Below are positions 8,814 through 18,770 of a stretch of 64,000 nt of DNA, piece by piece. The notes under the pieces were generated by a model, which was not told the DNA's origin, did no database searches, and saw only the letters and a list, made by a program, of their open reading frames with translations. The stretch spans positions 3,710,001 through 3,774,000 of the forward strand of contig NZ_CP133189.1 of the NCBI RefSeq assembly GCF_030913655.1, written 5' to 3'. The translations under genes were made by a program, and so were the position numbers. The DNA comes from Clostridium sp. MB40-C1 (GTDB taxonomy: Bacteria; Bacillota; Clostridia; Clostridiales; Clostridiaceae). The stretch's first letter is position 1. The number at the start of each line of letters is the position of its first letter.

Positions 8814-9392
8814 TTATAAATAATTATCAATAATATTTTCAGCTAGTTTTTTATACATGTTAGATTTATTGATAAGCATAAGAACTGTGAGAAGTATTTT
8901 ATAATAATCATTATTTTCGTTTAAACTAGAAACTTCATTAAGTATTAAATCTAATTTTTCTCCTATTTGATTATTAAAGTTATCGCTTTCAATATTTTTA
9001 ATATTTAAAAATATTTCATATAATTTGTCTAATTCTAAGTTTTCTTCATCTATATTAAAGTTTTCTACTGTTTGGCTTAACAAGGTTTTTATATCAGTAA
9101 TTGCTAAACTTTGTTTTAAGTTGTAAATTAATATCATCATTATTATGTGATTTCTTGAATATTTTTTATTCTTTGCGGGCATTAATATTTTATCTTTTGT
9201 ATAGTTATTTATCATAGTTTTGGTTAAAATTTTATCATCTTCATTGCGTTTGCTTCCATTTAAACCAGTCTCAAATAAAGTTATAACTTGATCCATATAT
9301 AAATCTAATTTTGGAATATCCATAAGTTGAATTTCTTCTTTTAAGTTTAAATTATTTATGGTATTGAGTATGTCTTCTTTATAATTACTCAT
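8814..9392 (-). CDS. DUF1836 domain protein
   Basis: A 192-residue soluble protein resembling the DUF1836 family of clostridia and bacilli, which has a MerR-like helix-turn-helix N-terminal part (MIPAKNKKYS-like segment with NHIIMMILIYNLKQ). The region from about residue 20 to 110 holds the domain; the rest is helical and acidic. A GGAGT-type ribosome site precedes the ATG. It sits alone between the brnQ leader and the divergent hemolysin III gene. A DNA-binding role is suggested by the family fold only, and no target is visible. Confidence 0.7.
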   Translation of the reverse strand: MSNYKEDILNTINNLNLKEEIQLMDIPKLDLYMDQVITLFETGLNGSKRNEDDKILTKTMINNYTKDKILMPAKNKKYSRNHIIMMILIYNLKQSLAITDIKTLLSQTVENFNIDEENLELDKLYEIFLNIKNIESDNFNNQIGEKLDLILNEVSSLNENNDYYKILLTVLMLINKSNMYKKLAENIIDNYL

Positions 9393-9568
9393 ATTTAGAA
9401 CTCCTTTCTTAAAAAATAACTGATCTCCTATTCGATATAAATATAGTGAAATGTAGTTATTGAAACTATATCATGTAATATATATCTATAATTTTAATAG
9501 TATAGCAAAATAAATTCAAGGAGTTTATAAAAAAGTTATATAATTTTTACATTTTAACTAAAAATTAA

Positions 9569-9596
9569 TTGAATTTTTATGAAAATATTATATAAT
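9569..9596 (+). promoter_or_regulatory. Sigma-A-type promoter for the hemolysin III gene
   Basis: TTGAAT, a 16-base spacer and TATAAT, about 150 bases before the start at 9750. The rest of the 357-base gap (9393-9749) is AT-rich with no gene. Confidence 0.5.
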
Positions 9597-9749
9597 ATAA
9601 GTATAACATCAAGTGGTTTTAAAAACTAGGTTTAGTTACATTGATATATTTTAAGCAAATTACACATAATAAAGTCAAAGCATATTAAAAAATAATTATG
9701 CAAAAATAGAAATTGTTTTATGGAAACTAAACATTGAGGAGGAGTAAAA

Positions 9750-10406
9750 ATGACCAAGAATAAAATTTTTAGGGAGCCTATTAATGGATTTACCCATTTA
9801 TTTGGAGCTGTAGTTTCTTTGGTAGGTTTAATAGTTCTTATATTAAAAGCATTAATTTCATATCCATCAAGTAATTTAAAGGTAACTTCGGTGATTATAT
9901 TTGGTGTAAGTCTTATATTTCTGTACACTGCTAGCTCAGTGTATCACTTAGTAAATTCTACAGATAAGGTAATTAAGTTGTTAAGAAGATTGGATCATTC
10001 AATGATATTCATACTTATAGCAGGTACTTATACACCGATATGTTTAGTTGTACTACAAGGCAAATTGCGTTGGAGTATATTTATAGCTGTATGGTCAATG
10101 GCATTAGCTGGAGTGTTATTTAAGATGATATGGTTCAATATGCCTAGGTGGCTATCTACAATGTTTTATATATTGATGGGATGGTTTGTAGTTTTATTTA
10201 TAAATCCTGTTTCACAAAGCATTAGTATGGCAGGGGTAGTATGGCTTGTATTAGGTGGTGTTTTTTATACTTTGGGAGGGATAATGTACGCATTGAAGTG
10301 GCCTAATTTAAATTTGAAATTTATGGGGTTCCATGAGATATTTCATATATTCATACTTTTAGGAAGTTTTAGTCATTACATGTGCATATTTAAGTATGTA
10401 ATATAA
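9750..10406 (+). CDS. Hemolysin III / PAQR family membrane protein
   Basis: 218 residues with seven predicted membrane segments. Family motifs are FTHLFGAV near the start, SSVYH, DHSMIFILIAGTYTP in the middle and FHEIFHIFILLGSFSHY at the end; the His residues are those thought to bind zinc in PAQR proteins. Bacterial members (YqfA/TrhA) affect membrane energetics and lipid balance; the haemolytic label is historical. The start is set by GAGGAGG before the ATG. A large repeat element begins just after the stop codon. Confidence 0.9.
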   Translation: MTKNKIFREPINGFTHLFGAVVSLVGLIVLILKALISYPSSNLKVTSVIIFGVSLIFLYTASSVYHLVNSTDKVIKLLRRLDHSMIFILIAGTYTPICLVVLQGKLRWSIFIAVWSMALAGVLFKMIWFNMPRWLSTMFYILMGWFVVLFINPVSQSISMAGVVWLVLGGVFYTLGGIMYALKWPNLNLKFMGFHEIFHIFILLGSFSHYMCIFKYVI

Positions 10407-10507
10407 TAATGCTGTGACCCAACATTATAGTAGCGATTAGCGAACAGAGAATAGTAAAGGAAGATTTTCTTCCTAGTGTCAGAAAATCTTTAAACTAAGT
10501 AAAAATA

Positions 10508-10543
10508 AGAGCATAATGAAAAATCAATTTTTCATTATGCTCT
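10508..10543 (+). repeat. Conserved hairpin core of the repeat family (copy A)
   Basis: GAGCATAATGAAAAAT pairs with ATTTTTCATTATGCTC in a nearly perfect 16-bp stem followed by TTTG. The same hairpin occurs at 18682-18718 and 49196-49232. It is terminator-like in form. Confidence 0.8.
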
Positions 10544-11052
10544 TTGTTGTTAGTTTAAGTAAAAGAGCTGATAAGCTCTTAAAAGCGGTAGCTGGCGGAA
10601 ACATTACTAAATTTTAGATTAAGTATTTTTATTTATAGTATATTCTGAACATAATAAGATAAATGTTAAGCCGGAGGCTGTAATGAGTTTTAATATTAAA
10701 GTAATATTATTGATAGTGAGAATATAGATAGATTTGTGTACTTTAAAATACTATTTATATCATTACAGTATTATATATTATAAACCTTTTAATTTTAAAT
10801 ACTGATGGTTTGTTTTAAAATAACTTTCTATTTAGTTTTAAGATTTTCTGACATAAGGAAGAAAATCATCCTTTAGTCTTCCTCTTCTCCCCAGTATACA
10901 TATTAAACTATATTACTTATAAATAAACTAAGGCATAGGAATAAGGTTTTCTTATATATGTAGTTAGCCAATTAAACTTTGAAGTAGCAACTAGAAATAC
11001 TTAAGGTGTAGGATTCTAATATTACAACGGAATATTAGAGCAGAGACTAGAG

Positions 11053-11180
11053 AACAGAGAATAGAGAATAGTAGAGGATGATTTTGTTTTAGACAAAATC
11101 TTTAACTATATTATAGAAATTTATTAATGAAATAAATTTCAACCTATACTATTCACTATGCACTATTCCTTATTCTCTGA
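11053..11180. repeat. Inner hairpin block of copy A
   Basis: AACAGAGAATA near 11053 pairs with TATTCTCTGAA near 11180. Nested inside are GATTTTGTTTT/AGACAAAATC and GAAATTTATT/AATAAATTTC pairs. The reverse complement of this block is found at about 18435-18540 (copy B). Confidence 0.7.
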
Positions 11181-11384
11181 ACAAAGTACTTTCTTGCGTG
11201 CTGAAGGTTTAATGGATAAATACATATATTTAGAAAACCTATTCCTATGCCGTTACTCATTCCGTCGCAATATTATTTTATAGTGTATATTAACAAAGCA
11301 TAAGCATTAAGTTAAAATAAATTGGTATATTATTTTTTTTATGATAAAATAAAGCTATGCTTTGGCGAAAGGAGATGAAGTGAT

Positions 11385-11906
11385 ATGAAAGCTAATAACT
11401 TTTTTAAAGAATGGATATTGCCTATAGGAGCAGCCATAATATTAGCTATTTTAATAAATCAATTTTTGTTTTTTCAAGTATCTGTCCCAACTAAGTCAAT
11501 GTATCCTACTATTAAACCTAAAGATAGGATTATTGTTACAAGAATTTATGATAAGAAGTCATTAAAAACAGGAGATATTATAGTTTTTCGTTCAGATGAA
11601 TTAAATGAAACTTTGATAAAAAGGCTTATAGGACTTCCAGGTGATGAAGTTAAGATAGATGAAGAAGGTTTAGTGTATGTTAATGGAAAAAAAATAGACC
11701 AACCTTATGTTGTATATAGTGGTGGAATGAGTGGAACTTTTAAGGTTCCAGAAGGAAAGTATTTTTTCATGGGAGATAATAGAGGTAACTCATGGGACAG
11801 CAGGTATTGGAATGAGCATTATATAGAAGGAAGTAAGATAAAAGGTAAAGCACGTTTCATAATTTTCCCATTTAATAGATTTGGCAATTTTAAAATAGGA
11901 GAATAA
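11385..11906 (+). CDS. lepB: Signal peptidase I
   Basis: 173 residues, the usual size for Gram-positive type I signal peptidases (SipS/LepB). One N-terminal membrane anchor (about residues 10-30) places the catalytic domain outside. The catalytic Ser is in PTKSMYPTI (about residue 44) and the general-base Lys in TLIKRLIGLPGDEV (about residue 85). GDNRGNSWDSRYW is box E. It removes signal peptides from exported proteins such as those at 1983 and 3755. AAAGGAGATGA supports the start. The last about 35 bases of the gene and its 3' flank recur twice downstream. Confidence 0.95.
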   Translation: MKANNFFKEWILPIGAAIILAILINQFLFFQVSVPTKSMYPTIKPKDRIIVTRIYDKKSLKTGDIIVFRSDELNETLIKRLIGLPGDEVKIDEEGLVYVNGKKIDQPYVVYSGGMSGTFKVPEGKYFFMGDNRGNSWDSRYWNEHYIEGSKIKGKARFIIFPFNRFGNFKIGE

Positions 11907-11923
11907 TTTTATATAAAATTTAG

Positions 11924-11950
11924 AAGACTTGTGAGAACAAGTCTTTCCTT
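11924..11950 (+). terminator. Weak terminator after lepB
   Basis: AAGACTTGT/ACAAGTCTT 9-bp stem with a 4-base loop and a short T/C tail. Confidence 0.55.
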
Positions 11951-12019
11951 ACAAATTAGCATGATTTACTTTAAAAGAAAAAATGATGCACAATAGATTA
12001 AAGTGTAATTAAAATTTTA
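11951..12019 (+). repeat. Direct repeat of the glpF-glpK spacer (copy 1)
   Basis: Starts ACAAATTAG and runs through CAATAGATTAAAG. It is about 80 percent identical by eye to 13484-13554, the spacer after glpF. Suggests that a unit including glpF was once duplicated here. Confidence 0.7.
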
Positions 12020-12173
12020 CATAGAATTGGTAATTTAAAAATAGGAGAATAATTTTATATAAAATAAAGTATCTTTGATAGAAAAAAAGGTTTGTTTATA
12101 AAGTATTTTGTACCATTTTATGTATCTATAGTAAAAATATTAAAAAAATGCTTGGGAAATACTTAAAAAATAC

Positions 12174-12204
12174 TTGAAAAATGATAAAAACTAATATAAT
12201 ATAA
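12174..12204 (+). promoter_or_regulatory. Promoter candidate in leader unit 1
   Basis: TTGAAA, a 17-base spacer and TAATAT. The same arrangement is preserved in unit 2 near 12510-12540. Overlapping TATAAT hexamers with 15- or 20-base spacers are alternatives. Confidence 0.4.
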
Positions 12205-12229
12205 TAAATAAGAAAACTAAACAGTTTAA

Positions 12230-12341
12230 GGCAGAGAATAGAGAGCCGTTTTTAAATATTAGAAATCAACTTTATTTAGGACTTTTTATTTCTAAAATCT
12301 AGGTAAGATTTGATTTAAATTTAAAAGAGGTTTATTTTTTT
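12230..12341 (+). promoter_or_regulatory. Putative GlpP antiterminator element and terminator, glpF leader copy 1
   Basis: GGCAGAGAATAGAGAGCC at 12230-12247 can close as GGC/GCC. The same GCC and the following TTTTTAAAT and AAATCAA pair with TTGATTT, ATTTAAAA and GGT, ending in a long T run at 12331-12341. The small element and the terminator are therefore mutually exclusive. The GlpP gene lies at 18770-19345. Pairing read from sequence; GlpP binding inferred from the family. Confidence 0.6.
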
Positions 12342-12350
12342 GACAATCAA

Positions 12351-12364
12351 TATAAACGTTTACA
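12351..12364 (+). promoter_or_regulatory. cre-like site 1
   Basis: TATAAACGTTTACA fits the CcpA operator TGWAANCGNTNWCA except at position 2. Catabolite repression of glycerol genes by CcpA is well known in Firmicutes. It lies downstream of the leader terminator, so it would act as a roadblock. Confidence 0.45.
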
Positions 12365-12563
12365 AAGCATGTTTAGCGATTTTAAAATAGGAGAATAATT
12401 TTATATAAAATAAAGGAAACTTGTAAGGAAAAATATTTTGTTTATAAAGTATTTAATACCAGTTTATGTATTACGAGTAAATAAATAAAAAAAATGATAA
12501 AAAGTACTTGAAAAATTATAAAAACTAATGTAATATAATATATAAGAAAACTAAATAATCTTA

Positions 12564-12672
12564 GGCAGAGAATAGAGAGCCGTTTTTAAATGTTGGAAAT
12601 CAACCTTACTAGGATTTTATTTCTAAAATCTAAGTAGGAATTGATTTGAATTTAAAAAGGGTTTATTTTTTT
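12564..12672 (+). promoter_or_regulatory. Putative GlpP antiterminator element and terminator, glpF leader copy 2
   Basis: GGCAGAGAATAGAGAGCC at 12564-12581 is identical to copy 1. GCC-TTTTTAAAT-AAATCAA pairs with TTGATTT-ATTTAAAAA-GGT, then T7 at 12666-12672. Although the rest of the unit has diverged, the pairing is kept, which argues for function. Confidence 0.62.
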
Positions 12673-12680
12673 GTGTTTAC

Positions 12681-12694
12681 TACAAACGTTTACA
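12681..12694 (+). promoter_or_regulatory. cre-like site 2
   Basis: TACAAACGTTTACA, two mismatches to the CcpA consensus, at the matching place in leader unit 2, about 55 bases before glpF. Confidence 0.4.
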
Positions 12695-12748
12695 AAATGC
12701 TTATATTTTTTATTAATATAAAACAAAAAATAAAAAGGAGGAGTAAAA

Positions 12749-13453
12749 ATGACTACTTATATGGCAGAATTTTTAGGAACAATGATTCTTATTTGGCTAG
12801 GAGATGGGGTTGTAGCATCTGTAGCACTTAACAAAAGTAAAGGTAAAGATGGTGGATGGATAGTTGTAACAGTAGCCTGGGGACTTGCAGTTGCTATTCC
12901 TGCATACATTTTTGGTGGAATTAGTGGGGCACATTTAAATCCAGCAGTTACTATTGGAAATGCATTTATAGGTAAATTTGCATGGAACCAAGTAGCAGGT
13001 TATGTAATAGCACAGATGTTAGGTGGTATTGTAGGTGGTATATTAGTTTGGTTAACTTATTTACCTCATTGGAAAGAAACAGAAGATAAAGCTGCAAAAT
13101 TAGGGGTATTCTGTACAGCACCAGCAATAAGAGATTTTAAAGCAAACTTTTTAACTGAGGTTTTAGCAACTGCTTTATTAGTTTTTGGTTTAATGGGACT
13201 AGGACAAGCGGAGATGGTTGCAGGATTTGGAGCATTTGCAGCAGGATTATTGATAGTAGTTATTGGACTTTCTTTAGGTGGACCAACAGGTTATGCAATA
13301 AACCCAGCTAGAGATTTAGGACCACGTATAGCACATGCTATTTTACCTATAGCAGGAAAAGGGGATGCAGATTGGGAATATTCATGGATACCAGTAATTG
13401 GACCTATTTTAGGAGGCATATTAGGAGCTATTATATTTAATTTAGTATTTTAA
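12749..13453 (+). CDS. glpF: Glycerol uptake facilitator
   Basis: A 234-residue aquaporin-family channel for glycerol entry. Both NPA boxes are visible: GAHLNPAVTIGNAF and, as GYAINPARDLGPR, the second half-helix, where Asp after NPAR marks glycerol channels. Six membrane segments. AAAAGGAGGAG sets the start. It is the first gene of the glycerol cluster and carries the doubled leader; glpK follows after 145 bases. Works with GlpK, which traps glycerol by phosphorylation. Confidence 0.96.
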   Translation: MTTYMAEFLGTMILIWLGDGVVASVALNKSKGKDGGWIVVTVAWGLAVAIPAYIFGGISGAHLNPAVTIGNAFIGKFAWNQVAGYVIAQMLGGIVGGILVWLTYLPHWKETEDKAAKLGVFCTAPAIRDFKANFLTEVLATALLVFGLMGLGQAEMVAGFGAFAAGLLIVVIGLSLGGPTGYAINPARDLGPRIAHAILPIAGKGDADWEYSWIPVIGPILGGILGAIIFNLVF

Positions 13454-13483
13454 GGAATTATTTTGAATATTTTTTAATTCATA

Positions 13484-13554
13484 ACAAATTAGTGTGGTTT
13501 ACTTTATGAGAAAAGAATGATGAACAATAGATTAAAGCATAATTAAAAATTTTA
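13484..13554 (+). repeat. Direct repeat in glpF-glpK spacer (copy 2)
   Basis: Matches 11951-12019, the sequence just after lepB. See the entry for copy 1. Confidence 0.7.
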
Positions 13555-13595
13555 TTAAATATATTTTAATGTTAAAAAAGTGATAGGGGGAGTAA

Positions 13596-15095
<1,500 letters not shown>

Positions 15096-15172
15096 TTAAA
15101 AATAAAAATATTCTCTAAAATTGTTGAAAAGGCTTAGATGTTGTGATAAAATTTTAATATAAATAATAAATT

Positions 15173-15245
15173 GGCTGAGAATGAGAGAGCCTTAATTTTA
15201 GAGGGGATACGTATATCCACTTTAGATTAAGGTTCTCTTTTTTGT
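15173..15245 (+). promoter_or_regulatory. Putative GlpP antiterminator element and terminator before the G3P dehydrogenase
   Basis: GGCTGAGAATGAGAGAGCC at 15173-15191 matches the glpF leader element (GAGAATrGAGAGCC). Its 3' part GAGAGCCTTAAT pairs with ATTAAGGTTCTC at 15227-15238, followed by T6. The terminator and the small element thus compete for the same bases. This is the arrangement known for GlpP control of glpD in Bacillus; the exact motif assignment is inferred. Confidence 0.65.
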
Positions 15246-15265
15246 TGATATTAAGGAGGAATAAT

Positions 15266-16708
15266 ATGTTTGATATTACTATTATTGGAGCAGGGGTTAC
15301 AGGCTGTGCAATAGCAAGAGAATTATCAAAATATAATCTTAAAACATGTGTTATTGAAAAAGAAATTGATGTGGCTTCAGGAACAAGTAAGGCTAATAGT
15401 GGAATTGTACATGCTGGAGAAGATCCAATGCCAGGTACACTTAAAGCTAAATTAAATGTAAGAGGAAATCAAATGTTTGATAAGCTTCAAGAAGAGCTAG
15501 AATTTCCTTTCAAAAGAAATGGTTCCTTAGTTCTATGTTTTGATAAAGATAAAATGAGTGAATTAGAAGATCTTAGAGAAAGAGGAATAAATAATGGTGT
15601 TCCTGACACTATGAGGGTAATAAATAGAGAAGAAGTTTTAAAAATAGAACCTAGTATATCAGAGCATGTAGTAGGAGCGTTAACACTTCCTACTGGTGGA
15701 ATAGTTTGTCCTTACGAGCTTACTATTGCTTTGGCAGAAAATGCGAGTACGAATGGTGTAGAATTTAAATTGGAAACACAAGTAAATGGAATTGAAAAAA
15801 GAGAAGATAGATATGTTTTGCAGACTAATAAAGGTAATATAGAGACTAAAATAGTTATAAATGCAGCTGGAGTTTTTGGAGACGATTTAAATAATATGGT
15901 AAGTAAAAAGAAATATCACATAATACCAAGAAGAGGAGAATATTGTTTATTTGATAAATCAGTAGGAAATACTGTTTCAAGAACTTTATTCCAGCTTCCA
16001 ACTAAAATGGGGAAAGGTGTTTTAGTAACGCCAACTGTTGATGGTAATTTAATTATCGGACCAAGTGCTAATGATATGGAAAATAAAGAAGATGTTAGTA
16101 CAACAAGAGAAATAATGGAATCAATATTAGAGAAATCTAAAATGAGTATAAAAGAAGTTCCTATGAGACAGATTATCACATCTTTTGCAGGTCTTAGAGC
16201 TCATGAAGTTGATGGTGATTTTATAATAGGAGAAGCAGAAGATGCAAAAAACTTTATAAATGTAATAGGTATTGAATCACCAGGGCTTACAAGTGCTCCT
16301 GCAATCGGAGAGATGGTTAGAGATATTGTTGTAGAAAAATTATCTCCTGAAAAAAATGAGAACTTTAATCCTATAAGAAAGAGTATACCTAAGTTCAGAG
16401 AAATGAATAATGATGAAAGAAGAGAGATTATAAAAAAAGATAAGGGTTATGGCAAAATAGTATGTAGATGTGAAACCGTTACTGAAGGGGAAATAAGAGA
16501 AGCTATTAGAAGACCTGTCGGAGCTAAAACTTTAGATGGGGTTAAAAGAAGAACAAGAGCTGGAATGGGAAGATGTCAATCTGGTTTCTGTTCAAATAGA
16601 ATAGTAGATATTTTAGCTGAGGAATTAAACATTTCACGTGAAGAAGTAACTAAGTTTGGAAGAAAATCTAATCTTTTAGTTGAAAATATTAAGGATAGTA
16701 TTCAATAA
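15266..16708 (+). CDS. FAD-dependent glycerol-3-phosphate dehydrogenase (GlpA-like)
   Basis: 480 residues from the ATG at 15266, which has a perfect AAGGAGG; a TTG eight codons upstream has no ribosome site. It starts with the FAD dinucleotide fold (TIIGAGVTGCAIARELS) and continues as a DAO-type oxidase domain to about residue 365. The C-terminal region has CRCETVTEGEIREA and GRCQSGFC, a BFD-like Cys cluster binding iron-sulfur, as in anaerobic GlpA. Predicted to oxidise glycerol 3-phosphate to dihydroxyacetone phosphate. The next two genes, 20 and 2 bases away, are its likely electron-transfer partners. Confidence 0.85.
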   Translation: MFDITIIGAGVTGCAIARELSKYNLKTCVIEKEIDVASGTSKANSGIVHAGEDPMPGTLKAKLNVRGNQMFDKLQEELEFPFKRNGSLVLCFDKDKMSELEDLRERGINNGVPDTMRVINREEVLKIEPSISEHVVGALTLPTGGIVCPYELTIALAENASTNGVEFKLETQVNGIEKREDRYVLQTNKGNIETKIVINAAGVFGDDLNNMVSKKKYHIIPRRGEYCLFDKSVGNTVSRTLFQLPTKMGKGVLVTPTVDGNLIIGPSANDMENKEDVSTTREIMESILEKSKMSIKEVPMRQIITSFAGLRAHEVDGDFIIGEAEDAKNFINVIGIESPGLTSAPAIGEMVRDIVVEKLSPEKNENFNPIRKSIPKFREMNNDERREIIKKDKGYGKIVCRCETVTEGEIREAIRRPVGAKTLDGVKRRTRAGMGRCQSGFCSNRIVDILAEELNISREEVTKFGRKSNLLVENIKDSIQ

Positions 16709-16728
16709 AACACATTGGAGGTCTTGAT

Positions 16729-17985
16729 ATGCAAGAATACGATATAGTTATAATTGGAGGAGGTCCTGCAGGACTTGCTGCTGCTATAAAGGCAAAAGAA
16801 GAAGGAATGGAAAATATATTGATTTTAGAAAGAGATTCAAGATTAGGAGGAATACTAAATCAATGTATTCACAATGGTTTTGGGCTTCATACATTTAAGG
16901 AAGAACTTACTGGACCAGAATATTCTCAAAGATTTATAGATAAAGTTGAGGAAATGAAGATTCCTTACAAATTAAATACAATGGTACTTGATATAACTAG
17001 AGATAGAGTTATAACAGCAGTTAATCAAGAAGATGGAATTATAGAGATACATGCTCATGCGATAATTCTTGCTATGGGATGTAGAGAAAGACCTAGAGGA
17101 GCTATCAATATACCAGGAAGCAGATGTGCAGGAGTATTTTCAGCAGGAACTGCTCAGAAATTTGTAAATATAGAAGGTAAAATGCCAGGAAAAGAAGTTG
17201 TAATATTAGGTTCTGGAGATATAGGACTTATAATGGCAAGAAGAATGACTTTTGAAGGGGCAAAAGTTAAAGCAGTAGTAGAACTTATGCCTTATTCAGG
17301 TGGACTTAAGAGAAATATTGTTCAGTGTTTAGATGACTATGGAATACCACTAAAATTATCTCATACTATAACTAATATAGAAGGTAAAGATAGAATAACA
17401 GGAGTTACAATAGCAAAAGTTGATGAAAATTTAAAACCTATATCTGGAACAGAAGAATATATCGAGTGTGATACCTTACTTTTATCAGTGGGATTACTTC
17501 CTGAAAATGAACTTTCAAAAAGTGCAGAAGTTAAGCTAGGGGTAACGGGTGGTCCGGAAGTTGATGAAAGAATGCATACTAATGTAGAAGGAATATTTGC
17601 TTGTGGTAATGTGCTTCATGTTCATGATTTGGTTGACTTTGTTACAGAAGAAAGTTATAAAGCTGGTAAAAATGCTGCTGATTATATTAAAGGCAAAAGG
17701 GCAGAAGGAGAAATTATTGAGCTTATAGCAAAAGATGGAGTTGGCTATACAGTTCCAAAAGTAATTCATAGAAATAATGTTGATGATACTGTAGATGTAA
17801 GATTTAGAGTTAGAAATGTATTTACGGATAGTTATATATCTGTGTACTTTGACGATAAAAGAGAAATACACAGAAAGAAGAAAGTTTTAGCGCCAGGTGA
17901 AATGGAAACAGTTAAGATAACTAAGAGTATTTTTGAAAAATATCCTAACTGCAAGAGTATGACTATTAAAGTGGAAGGTGAGTAA
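16729..17985 (+). CDS. NAD(P)/FAD-dependent oxidoreductase of the glycerol operon
   Basis: 418 residues, pyridine nucleotide-disulfide oxidoreductase fold. FAD motif IIGGGPAGLAAAIKA at the start, a second nucleotide motif VILGSGDIGLIMARR at about residue 162, and CRERPRGAINIPGSR. There is no CxxC redox disulfide of the usual reductases. Homologues sit next to GlpA-like dehydrogenases in many anaerobes and are thought to pass electrons from glycerol 3-phosphate to a carrier. GGAGGTC precedes the ATG. Operon: 20 bases after the dehydrogenase. Confidence 0.85.
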   Translation: MQEYDIVIIGGGPAGLAAAIKAKEEGMENILILERDSRLGGILNQCIHNGFGLHTFKEELTGPEYSQRFIDKVEEMKIPYKLNTMVLDITRDRVITAVNQEDGIIEIHAHAIILAMGCRERPRGAINIPGSRCAGVFSAGTAQKFVNIEGKMPGKEVVILGSGDIGLIMARRMTFEGAKVKAVVELMPYSGGLKRNIVQCLDDYGIPLKLSHTITNIEGKDRITGVTIAKVDENLKPISGTEEYIECDTLLLSVGLLPENELSKSAEVKLGVTGGPEVDERMHTNVEGIFACGNVLHVHDLVDFVTEESYKAGKNAADYIKGKRAEGEIIELIAKDGVGYTVPKVIHRNNVDDTVDVRFRVRNVFTDSYISVYFDDKREIHRKKKVLAPGEMETVKITKSIFEKYPNCKSMTIKVEGE

Positions 17986-17987
17986 AG

Positions 17988-18353
17988 ATGTCTATAAGGG
18001 AACTAATATGTATAGGCTGTCCTATGGGATGCCAACTTGAAGTTGAAATGGAAGGTAATGAGGTCAGAAACGTTAAAGGAAATGTATGTCCAAGAGGTAA
18101 GTCTTATGCAGAAAAAGAGTGTACAAATCCTACTAGAATAGTAACTTCATCTGTATTGGTTGAAGGTGGAGATATGGAAATTCTTTCTGTAAAGACAGAA
18201 CATGATGTACCAAAAGATAAGATTTTTCAATGTGTAAAAGCTTTAAAGGGAGTAAAAGTAAATGCTCCTATAAATATAGGGGATATAATTGTAGAAAATG
18301 TAGCTGATACTGGAGTAAATATTATATCTACTAAAAAAGTTGTTGCAGTATAA
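17988..18353 (+). CDS. DUF1667 protein (putative iron-sulfur electron-transfer subunit)
   Basis: 121 residues, two bases after the flavoprotein stop. Four N-terminal Cys (CIGCPMGC and VCPRGKSY) look like a metal or 4Fe-4S site, followed by NPTRIVTSSV, the family signature, in which the sequence resembles part of molybdopterin oxidoreductases. Always found with the two preceding genes in glycerol operons; likely the third subunit of an anaerobic G3P dehydrogenase complex. The repeat element (copy B) begins immediately after the stop. Confidence 0.8.
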   Translation: MSIRELICIGCPMGCQLEVEMEGNEVRNVKGNVCPRGKSYAEKECTNPTRIVTSSVLVEGGDMEILSVKTEHDVPKDKIFQCVKALKGVKVNAPINIGDIIVENVADTGVNIISTKKVVAV

Positions 18354-18356
18354 TAA

Positions 18357-18720
18357 TATTATGACTTAATGAATAACGGCATAGGATATATGTAGTTATC
18401 TATTAAACTTTCAGCACGCAAAGAAGCACTTTGTTCATATAATAAGGAATAGTGAATAGTATAGGTTGAAATTTATTTTATTAATAAATTTCTATAATAT
18501 AGTTAAAGATTTTGTCCAAAAACAAAATCATCCTCTGAAAGAACATCTAGCCCTAACGGGATAAAAGGTTATTTAAATATTGTTTTAACTTATAGGCTAT
18601 TAGCCTTGATATAATGTAAGTATTAAATTTATTGAGCTATCGCTCTAAAAACTTATCAAGGTATTTTTAGAAAAACTACAAGGAGCATAATGAAAAGTTA
18701 ATTTTTCATTATGCTCCTTT
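18357..18720. repeat. Composite palindromic repeat element, copy B
   Basis: Starts three bases after the stop codon. 18367-18430 (TAATGAATAACGGCATAGG to GCACTTTGTTC) is the reverse complement of the right end of copy A. 18435-18540 matches the inner hairpin block of copy A, and 18682-18718 is the GAGCATAATGAAAA core hairpin. The parts between 18545 and 18680 are not shared. Lies between convergent genes. Confidence 0.85.
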
Positions 18721-18731
18721 CCTAGCACCTG

Positions 18732-18770
18732 ACACCTATAAAAAAGTGCATCACACTTTTTTATAGGTGT
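18732..18770. terminator. Bidirectional terminator between the glp operon and glpP
   Basis: A 17-bp perfect stem (ACACCTATAAAAAAGTG and its complement) with a 5-base loop; A and T runs lie inside the stem, so it can work both ways. The right arm reaches the glpP stop codon. Confidence 0.75.

Larger units (their letters stand above)
10437..11280. repeat. Composite palindromic repeat element, copy A
   Basis: A gene-free stretch of nested inverted repeats filling most of the gap between the hemolysin III gene and lepB. Blocks in order: a hairpin block at 10441-10592, a middle block at about 10780-10880, and a large palindrome at 10930-11277. The outer arms of the large palindrome both read GCATAGGAATA when oriented. 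Blocks recur in inverted order at 48.63-49.30 kb and partly at 18.36-18.72 kb. No ORF above 60 codons is seen. The unshared sequence between 10593 and 10780 shows nothing I can identify. Confidence 0.85.
12028..12373 (+). repeat. Tandem leader repeat, unit 1
   Basis: About 346 bases. It begins with a copy of the lepB 3' end (AAAATAGGAGAATAATTTTA), then a promoter-like region, the GGC...GCC element, a terminator and a cre-like site. Unit 2 follows directly with the same order. The last complete gene copy lies after unit 2. Confidence 0.8.
12374..12720 (+). repeat. Tandem leader repeat, unit 2
   Basis: Same order of elements as unit 1 with moderate divergence; equivalent sites are spaced 330-346 bases apart. 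It ends just before the glpF ribosome site. Confidence 0.8.
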
